Assembly: GCA_943789205.1 (NCBI GenBank)
Contig: CALSTG010000001.1
Coordinates: 1,478,435 to 1,542,434, forward strand
Length of the DNA: 64,000 bases
DNA from: an uncultured Flavobacteriales bacterium
GTDB taxonomy: Bacteria > Bacteroidota > Bacteroidia > Flavobacteriales_D > Crocinitomicaceae
Direction of reading: 5' to 3'
Position numbers and translations under genes: made by a program
Part shown: in pieces, positions 18,591 to 26,112 of the stretch
How positions within the stretch are numbered: the first letter of the stretch is position 1
How the letters are laid out: every line of letters starts with the position of its first letter
The notes under the pieces: generated by a model
Database searches by the model: none
Told to the model about the DNA's origin: nothing
The model's input: the letters and a program-made list of their open reading frames with translations, nothing else

Positions 18591-19057
18591 TACACAGGAA
18601 TATTTAATTTCTTCAGGATAAAATGCATTAACCAAGCAGGTCCAATGAGTAAGAACTGAATATCCTGTAGAAAGGAAGGTTTCTTTCCTTCAATATTATG
18701 TCCTATAAATTGAAAAACCCAGCTTACGGCAAAAATTCCAATATAAATCCAAAGTGCATACTTTGATCCATTGATTTGTGAGCATAGAAATAAACATCCA
18801 ATCGAGAACAGCAACATTCCTAGTGAAAGTGGAACTGACAGTGATATATAATAGAGCAATACCAGTATGAGTGCAAAAAGCGCCCAGCTTAGATTAATTC
18901 CTTCATAGATATTAATTTTCCATGGAAAAGGAATGATAGAAACTAGGCCTACAATACTAAAGAATATGGCTGGTACACAAATCCAATGAATAAGTTTATT
19001 GGTGCCATTCTTATGACTTTCACCATATTGATCTAACAGGGAATTGATTTTTTTCAT
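18590..19057 (-). CDS. DUF962/Mpo1-like membrane protein
   Basis: 155 aa with four to five hydrophobic helices. The N-terminal YGESHKNGTNKLIHWICVP and the later QFIGHNIEGKKPS are the conserved His-containing motifs of the DUF962 family. The yeast member Mpo1 is an iron-dependent dioxygenase that shortens 2-hydroxy fatty acids, and the histidines here would bind that metal; the bacterial function is inferred only. The stop overlaps the downstream hydrolase start by 1 nt. Confidence 0.85.
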   Translation of the reverse strand: MKKINSLLDQYGESHKNGTNKLIHWICVPAIFFSIVGLVSIIPFPWKINIYEGINLSWALFALILVLLYYISLSVPLSLGMLLFSIGCLFLCSQINGSKYALWIYIGIFAVSWVFQFIGHNIEGKKPSFLQDIQFLLIGPAWLMHFILKKLNIPV

Positions 19058-19093
19058 GCCCTAATATAAAGGGAATATAGTGATAAATGAAGT

Positions 19094-19603
19094 TTATTTA
19101 AAAAGCCGTTTTAACTCGCTTGCTTCTGAAGGGTCCATTTTACCCGCAAGTATCAAAGAAAGTTGTTTGCGCCTTAAGGCAGCGTCAAAACGCTCAATTT
19201 CTTCTTTTGATTCTGGGATTAATTCAGGCACCTGAATTGGACCTCCGTGCTGGTCTACGGCAACAAAAGTGTAGATTGCATCATTACACTTCTCGCGAGC
19301 TCCAGTCACTTGGTCTTCCACATATACATCAATAATGATTTCCATTGAGGAATAAAAAGACCTTGAAACCTTGGCCTCTAAAGTGACAATTGATGCTTGT
19401 TTAATTGGTTTTTTGAAGGAAACATGGTTTACTGAAGCGGTAACGACCACTCTTCGACAATGCCGATGTGCTGCTACGCTTGCAATGACATCCATCCATG
19501 CCAGCAACTCACCGCCAAATAAGTTTCCTAATGTATTGGTGTCGTTCGGTAAAACTACTTTAGTAGCGATGGAAAGAGTGTCTATAGCTTTTCTTGTTTT
19601 CAT
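19094..19603 (-). CDS. Acyl-CoA thioesterase (YciA/hotdog family)
   Basis: 169 aa with one hotdog domain. The segment PNDTNTLGNLFGGELLAWMD contains the conserved Asn/Gly and the catalytic Asp of cytosolic acyl-CoA thioester hydrolases; the FVAVDQHG strand follows. It releases fatty acids and CoA from acyl-CoAs in the cytoplasm. A perfect TAAATTTG box on the minus strand ends 4 nt before the ATG, suggesting a leaderless or near-leaderless mRNA. Confidence 0.9.
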   Translation of the reverse strand: MKTRKAIDTLSIATKVVLPNDTNTLGNLFGGELLAWMDVIASVAAHRHCRRVVVTASVNHVSFKKPIKQASIVTLEAKVSRSFYSSMEIIIDVYVEDQVTGAREKCNDAIYTFVAVDQHGGPIQVPELIPESKEEIERFDAALRRKQLSLILAGKMDPSEASELKRLFK

Positions 19604-19607
19604 GCCA

Positions 19608-19615
19608 CAAATTTA
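19608..19615 (-). promoter_or_regulatory. -7 box 4 nt before the thioesterase start
   Basis: Minus-strand TAAATTTG, exact match to TAnnTTTG. Only 4 nt separate it from the ATG. No -33 TTG at the usual distance was seen. Confidence 0.45.
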
Positions 19616-19777
19616 AGCAATACTTTCATTTAACTTTCTGGATTGTTGCTATTCATCGGCTTTAAAGGTGATGTTTACTGTTTCAGGATTAGGGGTCTAT
19701 GTCTTAGGTAAAAAATAAATAATTGGTTATCTTAGCAAACCTTAAACTAAGTCAATCGTTACTATAAAAAACTATCC

Positions 19778-21958
19778 ATGAAAATTTCACTATTTCTCTT
19801 TTCAATTTCTTTCTTTTTAATTGGTTCATTAAATGCCCAAAATACCCGGGTTTTTGATCCAACCAATGCTCGTGATGGCGAATCTGTAGAATATTGTCAT
19901 CAGCATATAAAAATGAAAGAATTAAAAAACGATATGAATTTCAAGGCGCTTAATGCCGAAGCTGAGGCAGAGTTTGAAGAAAAACTTAAAGAGCCAACTC
20001 CTAAAGGTGTTGTTTACAAAATTCCAGTTGTCTTCCATGTTTTACACAATGAGGGAGTTGAAGATATCTCGGATGAGCAAATTTATGATGCGCTATCTGT
20101 CATGAATCGTGATTTTAGAAAACAAAATGCAGATACGGCTAATGTAAACTCAGATTTTGAAGGTATGCCAGCGGATAGTGAAATTGAGTTTGTCCTAGCC
20201 ACCAAAGCTCCTAATGGTCAATGCTTTAAAGGAATTACCCGAACCACATCTGTAGCAAGTCTGCAAGGAGATGATGGGCAATCTCAGGTTAGTGCGATTG
20301 TTCAAGGTAATGACGTATATAACGGCACTTGGGCAGGAAACAAATATTTAAACATCTTCGTTTGTGGTGATATCGGTGGTGCAGCAGGTTATACATACAA
20401 TCCTGGAAATTGGAATGCGAATAGCATGACAAATGGCATCTGGATATTGCATAACTATACAGGTTCTATAGGAACGAGTTCAGTTGGAACGAGTAGAACA
20501 TTAACTCATGAAGCGGGTCACTGGTTAAATTTAAGTCATACTTGGGGAGGGGACAACAACCCTAACGTTTCCACAAGTTGTAATCAGGACGATGGTGTTC
20601 AGGATACACCTCTGTGCATTGGAGTTACATCGTGTAATCAAAATTCAAATGGTTGCAGTGGAGATAATGCGTATTGGGGATTTGATATCAGAGATAACAT
20701 TGAAAACTATATGGATTATTCGTATTGCTCTAAGATGTTTACAGAGGGTCAGCGTTCAAGAATGCGAGCAGCACTTCAAGTAACAAGTACTGGTCGAAAA
20801 AATCTATGGCAAGTCAATAACCTTAATGCAACTGGTGCAACGGGAGATCTCGTATTGTGTAAAGCGCAATTCGAAGCAGATCGAACGACAATTTGTTCTG
20901 GAAATGATGTACAGCTTACGGATGATTCATATAATGCTGTTTCATCCTGGGATTGGTCAATTTCTCCTGCAACAGGTTGGTCATTTGTTGATGGGACTAG
21001 CAGTAGCTCTCAGAATCCGAAAATATCGTTTAACGATGAAGGTCTTTATTCAATTTCCTTAACAGCTTCAGATGGTTCAAGTACCGATGTTGAAACAAAG
21101 AACAACTTTATTCGTGTTCTTCCTTCAGCAGCAGGTTTACCTTATTGGGAAGGCTTTGAATCCTATTCTTCTCTTCAAAACCTAACAACTTGGGAGGTTG
21201 TAAATTTAAACAACAACAATGCTTTCACTTTGGAATCTAGTTTTGGACATTCAGGCACCAAATGTGTTCGGCTTCCAAACTTTGGACAGCAAGGCCAAAA
21301 TATAGATGAATTAATTTCGCAATCTATAGATATGTCAGCAGTGCCTGAAACTGAAGATATTACACTGAGTTTCAGGTATGCCTACCGTACAAGGCCGTCT
21401 GCAGGCTACGAACGCCTCAAGGTTTTTGTTTCTAAGGATTGTGGCGAGGAGTGGTCGCAGAAAAAAACACTTGGTGGAAATCAATTGGGATCAGATGTTT
21501 CGAATACAAGTTGGTACCCTACGTCGGCATCAGATTGGAAAACAGTACATGTTACCAACATAAATGAATCGTTTTATACGTCTAATTTCAGAATGCGTTT
21601 TAGATTTGAAGGGGAAGGAGGGAATAATATTTATTTAGATGATATCAATCTTTATACTGGTGGCCCATCGGATGAAATTGTTGCAGGTATCTCTGAGAGT
21701 CTTGAAGAAATCCGTTTAAATATATATCCAAACCCTGTTGAAGGAAATCTTTCTATAGATTTTGAATTGTCGGCAAATCAAAAAGTACAATTGGAAGTGT
21801 TTGATATTCTTGGAAAATCGGTTCGAACGGTATCTATATCTGGAAGTCTTGGTATGAACAGTGTGATTTTAGACGCCGAATTGTTTGCTAAAGGAACCTA
21901 TCGAGTTCAACTTCAAGGTGAAACGGTTACGGCTACCTTACCATTTGTAAAGCTTTAG
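19778..21958 (+). CDS. M43 (cytophagalysin-type) metalloprotease exported by the T9SS
   Basis: 726 aa. Signal peptide (residues 1-20, ending LNAQ), a propeptide, then an M43 catalytic domain with HEAGHWLNLSH (H244, E245, H248, H254) and a Met-turn in ENYMDYSYCSKMF. A PKD-like domain (about 365-450, ASDGSSTDVE) and a jelly-roll/MAM-like domain (about 455-625) follow. The last 80 residues (NIYPNPVEGNLSIDFELS... ending in FVKL) form a type A T9SS sorting domain, so the enzyme is secreted or attached to the surface. Likely degrades extracellular protein. It shares its stop (TTAG) with the convergent uvrC. Confidence 0.93.
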   Translation: MKISLFLFSISFFLIGSLNAQNTRVFDPTNARDGESVEYCHQHIKMKELKNDMNFKALNAEAEAEFEEKLKEPTPKGVVYKIPVVFHVLHNEGVEDISDEQIYDALSVMNRDFRKQNADTANVNSDFEGMPADSEIEFVLATKAPNGQCFKGITRTTSVASLQGDDGQSQVSAIVQGNDVYNGTWAGNKYLNIFVCGDIGGAAGYTYNPGNWNANSMTNGIWILHNYTGSIGTSSVGTSRTLTHEAGHWLNLSHTWGGDNNPNVSTSCNQDDGVQDTPLCIGVTSCNQNSNGCSGDNAYWGFDIRDNIENYMDYSYCSKMFTEGQRSRMRAALQVTSTGRKNLWQVNNLNATGATGDLVLCKAQFEADRTTICSGNDVQLTDDSYNAVSSWDWSISPATGWSFVDGTSSSSQNPKISFNDEGLYSISLTASDGSSTDVETKNNFIRVLPSAAGLPYWEGFESYSSLQNLTTWEVVNLNNNNAFTLESSFGHSGTKCVRLPNFGQQGQNIDELISQSIDMSAVPETEDITLSFRYAYRTRPSAGYERLKVFVSKDCGEEWSQKKTLGGNQLGSDVSNTSWYPTSASDWKTVHVTNINESFYTSNFRMRFRFEGEGGNNIYLDDINLYTGGPSDEIVAGISESLEEIRLNIYPNPVEGNLSIDFELSANQKVQLEVFDILGKSVRTVSISGSLGMNSVILDAELFAKGTYRVQLQGETVTATLPFVKL

Positions 21959-23757
21959 GAAGGAAGTTTGAAATAAGCTTGCACTAGACTTGTCTTGTGT
22001 TTTCCAATAATTTTAATAAGCGCCGATTTGTCGGCGTTTTTTATGCCTTCAATAGTTTTAAACGCATTAAATAATAAGGTCACTGTTTTAGGTCCGATTC
22101 CAGGAATGACATCAACTTCTGTTTGTAGCGCTGCATTGCTTCTTCTGTTTCTATGATGCTCGATACCGAACCTATGAGATTCGTTTCTCATGAACTGAAT
22201 AACCTTTAAGCTTTCACTTCTCTTATCCAAATAAATTGGAAACTTGTCACCAGGGAAAAAGATTTCTTCTAAACGTTTGGCAATACCTACAATTGGAATT
22301 TGACCTCTCAGACTAAGTGCGTCAAGAGCTTCAACAGCGGCGCTTAACTGACCTTTTCCGCCATCGACAATTACGAGCTGTGGCAGTGTTCTTTTTTCAT
22401 CAACAAGTCTTTTGTAACGTCTATATACGACTTCCTTCATTGTTGCGAAATCATCGGAGCCTTCCACTGTTTTTACGTTAAAATGTCGGTAATCTTTTTT
22501 TGATGGCTTTCCGCTTTTGAAAACAACACAAGCTGAAACTGGGAAGCTTCCATGAAAATTTGAGTTGTCGAAACATTCCATATGGATTGGAATGGAATTT
22601 AGTTTAAAGTCCTTCTTAATCGTTTCGAGTATTCTTTGTTCGTTATTGTTTGCCGTCTGAAGAATCGCCTTTTTTCTCTGGTTTAAAATAAAAGCGGTTA
22701 CATTCTTTAAAGAAAGCAAGATGAGTTCTTTTTTTGCACCTATTTGAGGGCATTCGAATTTGTAGTTCGGATGTTCGAAATTAAGGGATTCGTTCACGAG
22801 CACAATTTGATTGTTACTTCTGAATTTTTCTTTTAAATAATCAATCTGAACAGAGCAAATTTCATCGGGAGTCTTGTTCAATTGGTTTTTGACTTTATTG
22901 CTGTATGCGTAAACTACGGAACCCTCTTTTATAACCATGAAGTTCAAGTAAAAGACATTTTCCTTTTTGACAATAGTAAAGACATCGAGGTCTTTTAGGT
23001 TTGAAACAATGATTGATTTAGAATTGTATCTTTTTATACTTTCAATACTTTTTTTAACGTGTTCTGCCTGTTCAAATTCATAATGCTCGGCAAAGCTTTT
23101 CATACGTGAATCTAAAACCGAGATCAAAGATTTTGTCTTACCCGAAAGTAGAAGTTTTGCCTCCTCAATGATTTCATTATACGATTGTTCCGATTGTTTT
23201 TGTTCACAAGGACCTTTACATTTTCCGATATGATAGTCAAGGCAGATTGCGTATTTTTTTTCTCGAATTTTTTGTTCAGATAGTTCAAGCTTACAGCTTC
23301 TTATCGGATAAATTTCATATATAAGATTGAGTAACAAATTCATATGTCGGACACTGGTATATGGACCGAAATAAGTGGACCCATCTTTGATTTTTTTTCT
23401 CGTAGAAAATATTCTTGGGAATGGCTCATTTGTGATTACAATCCAGGGGTAGGTTTTGTCGTCCTTTAATAAAACATTGTATTTGGGTTGATGAGATTTA
23501 ATGAGATTATTTTCTAATAATAAAGCATCTGTTTCCGAGTCTACAATAACATGTTCAATAGTGCGAATTGCTTTTACAAGAACGCTAGTTTTAAAGTTTG
23601 AGCTATTTTTTGAGAAGTAAGATTGAACCCTTTTTTTGAGATTCTTTGCTTTTCCGATATATATGATCCTTCCTTCCTTATTGAGGAATTTATAAATTCC
23701 TGGAGATGGTGGTAGCACCTTTAACGAGTTATAAAGATCATCTGATTCGGATTTCAT
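21955..23757 (-). CDS. uvrC: UvrABC excinuclease subunit C
   Basis: 600 aa, normal length. It makes both incisions around DNA lesions after UvrB loading. Domains in order: GIY-YIG nuclease (PPSPGIYKFLNKEGRIIYIG, residues about 16-95), Cys-rich patch (CLDYHIGKCKGPC), UVR motif (about 200-235), RNase H-like nuclease (HMECFDNSNFHGS, LPQLVIVDGGKGQL), and C-terminal helix-hairpin-helix pair (VIPGIGPKTVTLL). A near-consensus -7 box (TACTTTTA) ends 4 nt before the ATG. Functionally linked to the ATL protein at 7.1 kb, which feeds lesions to this pathway. Confidence 0.97.
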   Translation of the reverse strand: MKSESDDLYNSLKVLPPSPGIYKFLNKEGRIIYIGKAKNLKKRVQSYFSKNSSNFKTSVLVKAIRTIEHVIVDSETDALLLENNLIKSHQPKYNVLLKDDKTYPWIVITNEPFPRIFSTRKKIKDGSTYFGPYTSVRHMNLLLNLIYEIYPIRSCKLELSEQKIREKKYAICLDYHIGKCKGPCEQKQSEQSYNEIIEEAKLLLSGKTKSLISVLDSRMKSFAEHYEFEQAEHVKKSIESIKRYNSKSIIVSNLKDLDVFTIVKKENVFYLNFMVIKEGSVVYAYSNKVKNQLNKTPDEICSVQIDYLKEKFRSNNQIVLVNESLNFEHPNYKFECPQIGAKKELILLSLKNVTAFILNQRKKAILQTANNNEQRILETIKKDFKLNSIPIHMECFDNSNFHGSFPVSACVVFKSGKPSKKDYRHFNVKTVEGSDDFATMKEVVYRRYKRLVDEKRTLPQLVIVDGGKGQLSAAVEALDALSLRGQIPIVGIAKRLEEIFFPGDKFPIYLDKRSESLKVIQFMRNESHRFGIEHHRNRRSNAALQTEVDVIPGIGPKTVTLLFNAFKTIEGIKNADKSALIKIIGKHKTSLVQAYFKLPS

Positions 23758-23799
23758 AAGTTAAAAGTAAAAACTAATCCTTAGAATTACTCAATCGTT

Positions 23800-23807
23800 T
23801 ATATTTG
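23800..23807 (+). promoter_or_regulatory. -7 box 5 nt before nadC
   Basis: TATATTTG, exact match to TAnnTTTG, with only 5 nt to the nadC ATG, whose position is confirmed by the conserved N-terminus of the protein. Confidence 0.5.
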
Positions 23808-23812
23808 TATAC

Positions 23813-24646
23813 ATGTTGGATGAGATTATTTTAAATGCGTTGAAGGAAGATATTGGTGAAGGTGATCACTCTTCCTTAGCATGCTTGAAAGTTGAAGATA
23901 AGGGAACTGCGAAGCTTTTGGTCAAAGAAGATGGAATTCTTGCGGGTGTTCATGTAGCTCAGCGTGTATTTCAGTTGCATGATGCCTCTCTTGAAATCGA
24001 TGTTTTTATTGAAGACGGTACAGCTATCAAAGTAGGCGATATCGTAATGGAAGTTAGGGGTAAAGCACAATCAATCTTGAGCACGGAGCGTCTTGTTCTG
24101 AATATAATGCAAAGAATGAGTGGTATTGCCACAAAAACCCATCACATAGTTGCACGAATCAAACATACCCGAGCAAAGGTCCTAGACACGCGAAAAACAA
24201 CACCTGGGATAAGAATTTTAGAAAAAATGGCGGTTGTTATCGGGGGAGGGATGAACCACCGATTTGGTTTATATGACATGATAATGTTAAAAGACAATCA
24301 CATTGATTTTTCGGGAGGTGTAACAAAAGCCATTCAAAAAACGACAAGCTACGTTTCCTCAATGAGCAAGCCAATTCATGTCGAGATTGAAATAAGATCG
24401 AAAGAAGAACTTCTTGAGGCTATTGAGACTGATGCTATACAACGTATTCTTCTTGATAATTTCACTCCAGAAGAATTAAAGGATTTGGTTCCTTTGATCC
24501 CGGCTCATATTGAATCTGAAGCCTCAGGTGGTATCACTGAAGAAACAATTGTCGCCTATGCTGAAACTGGTGTAGATTTTATTTCTTTGGGTGCATTAAC
24601 ACATTCAGTCAAAAGCCTTGATTTGAGTTTAAAAGCCTATTTCTGA
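23813..24646 (+). CDS. nadC: Nicotinate-nucleotide pyrophosphorylase (quinolinate phosphoribosyltransferase)
   Basis: 277 aa. Converts quinolinate and PRPP to nicotinate mononucleotide, CO2 and PPi in de novo NAD synthesis. Signatures: LKEDIGEGDHSS at the N-terminus, LNIMQRMSGIAT, VLDTRKTTPGIR (substrate-binding Arg/Lys), HRFGLYDMIMLKDNHI and the C-terminal EASGGI and ISLGALTHS phosphate-binding segments. Full length. The 3' end overlaps the convergent GGGP synthase-like gene by 10 bp. Confidence 0.97.
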   Translation: MLDEIILNALKEDIGEGDHSSLACLKVEDKGTAKLLVKEDGILAGVHVAQRVFQLHDASLEIDVFIEDGTAIKVGDIVMEVRGKAQSILSTERLVLNIMQRMSGIATKTHHIVARIKHTRAKVLDTRKTTPGIRILEKMAVVIGGGMNHRFGLYDMIMLKDNHIDFSGGVTKAIQKTTSYVSSMSKPIHVEIEIRSKEELLEAIETDAIQRILLDNFTPEELKDLVPLIPAHIESEASGGITEETIVAYAETGVDFISLGALTHSVKSLDLSLKAYF

Positions 24647-25356
24647 TAAGATTTTAGATCCAACAAAAAATCAACATCTTGCTCAATTTTATTGCCAATA
24701 ACTACGAGGTTAGCTCCATTTTCATGCGCTTCTTCAATAGCTGGAATTGTTTTTAATCCACCACCAATTATTAATGGGGAACCGACAGATGCTAAGGAAC
24801 GAATCATTTCCATATTTACAGGCTGAACAGCGCCACTTCCAGCGTCAGCATAAATAAGTTTATGTCCTAAGTATTTGCCTGCTATCGCAGTTTTTCTTGC
24901 TATGGATATGGCATTTTGAGGTATTGGAGTTGTTCTTGATACATACTCCACAGCAGTCATTTTTCCGCCATCAATGAGTAGGTACGATGTTGGGATGATA
25001 TCAATGCTAAGGTTTTCGAGCTCGTCAACGGCTTTCACATGCTGTTCAATAAGGAAATCTGGATTTCTACCTGATATGAGTGATAAAAACAAAAGCGCAT
25101 CCGCATCTTTAGATAAGTGATGTGAAGCACCTGGAAATAGAACAATCGGTACTTCTAATTTATTTTTTGCTTTACGGACGCATGTTTCAAAGTCTTTCTT
25201 GGAAACGGAGCTTCCGCCAACAAAAACCATATCGGGTTTTGCAAATTTTATTTTATCCAAAAAATGGTCTAAAGTAGCATCCTGGCCAAATTTATCGGGA
25301 TCAATAAGCACTGCAATACCTTTGCTGAGATTTTTGATTTTTTGAAAAATATCCAT
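24637..25356 (-). CDS. Geranylgeranylglyceryl phosphate synthase-like (PcrB/GGGPS family)
   Basis: 239 aa TIM barrel. ALIDPDKF-like start (IAVLIDPDKFG), FVGGSSVS, FPGASHHLSKDADALLFLSLISGRNP, YADAGSGA and the phosphate loop IGGGLKTIPAIEEAHENGA are the family's conserved segments. Enzymes of this family join glycerol-1-phosphate to a polyprenyl diphosphate, the first step to ether lipids; Bacteroidota carry a distinct group whose cellular role is unclear. It starts 2 nt after the stop of the phosphopantetheinyl transferase gene, forming an operon. Confidence 0.9.
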   Translation of the reverse strand: MDIFQKIKNLSKGIAVLIDPDKFGQDATLDHFLDKIKFAKPDMVFVGGSSVSKKDFETCVRKAKNKLEVPIVLFPGASHHLSKDADALLFLSLISGRNPDFLIEQHVKAVDELENLSIDIIPTSYLLIDGGKMTAVEYVSRTTPIPQNAISIARKTAIAGKYLGHKLIYADAGSGAVQPVNMEMIRSLASVGSPLIIGGGLKTIPAIEEAHENGANLVVIGNKIEQDVDFLLDLKSYQK

Positions 25357-25358
25357 GA

Positions 25359-25949
25359 CTAAGTTATAGTGAAGGTTAAGAATTGATCCTCAATTTTTTC
25401 GTGCCCAATTAAAACCTCAACATTTGTTAGGTTGGTTTTCACAACACATATAGTTTTTGAAACACCTCGTTCCAAAACTTGTATGCATTTTTTAAAATCT
25501 AGACCAGGCTCGTCAATTTTTTTGTAAATACTTTCTTTAATAGACCATAGAGCAGTCATGTCATCAATAGATGAGGTGTTAAATAGTTTTGCTTCTGCAT
25601 GCGAACAGAATTTTGAGGCTACGTTTACGGATTTTAGACTAGGAATTTCAATATCAACACCCACCGGATTCTCAGAAAGACACAAACAAATGGCAGCGTC
25701 GGAATGTGAAATAGAAATATGCATTTTCGAATCTTTTAGATAAGGTTTTCCGGAATCTAAATATGATATTTCGTGATTCTTGGTCATTTCGTTGCGTAAT
25801 TGTCGTGCACCAATGAATTCGATTTTGCGCTTGGGGTGCTGCAATGCTTTTAGCTGTTTTTGCTCATTCTCAAATAAGAATGCATCAATTTTGACACAAG
25901 ACTTATCCACCAAACCAAACTTTGTTCCAAAACGTTCAAAAAAAATCAT
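25359..25949 (-). CDS. 4'-phosphopantetheinyl transferase superfamily protein
   Basis: 196 aa. HISISHSDAAICLCLS followed by GVDIEIPS and WSIKESIYKK supply the conserved His, the metal-binding Asp/Glu pair and the catalytic E-x-x-x-K of the Sfp/AcpT family. It would load the CoA-derived arm onto an acyl or peptidyl carrier protein; at this size a Sfp-like two-fold enzyme is likely. No carrier protein or synthase is nearby. First gene of a two-gene operon with the PcrB-like gene. Confidence 0.85.
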   Translation of the reverse strand: MIFFERFGTKFGLVDKSCVKIDAFLFENEQKQLKALQHPKRKIEFIGARQLRNEMTKNHEISYLDSGKPYLKDSKMHISISHSDAAICLCLSENPVGVDIEIPSLKSVNVASKFCSHAEAKLFNTSSIDDMTALWSIKESIYKKIDEPGLDFKKCIQVLERGVSKTICVVKTNLTNVEVLIGHEKIEDQFLTFTIT

Positions 25950-26112
25950 GAAAATTCATTTTTTTCTACAAAAATTTTGTTGTAAATTTAAGGGAAATGT
26001 AGTTAGTCTCCTGTTTCAATGAATTCTTTTTTGCAATTCTTTAAAGACCGTGATTTTTTCTATATTTACCCTCTTAAAACTACAGAATTTTAAACAATCG
26101 ATTTATATAACT

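Noticed and set aside
25968..25980. Palindrome ACAAAA-a-TTTTGT upstream of the phosphopantetheinyl transferase gene
   Set aside because: It is exact but made only of A/T runs in very AT-rich DNA, so it is likely by chance.
26061..26068. TATATTTA as the -7 box of the TonB receptor operon
   Set aside because: The last base is wrong and no -33 TTG lies at the right distance; left out of the feature list.
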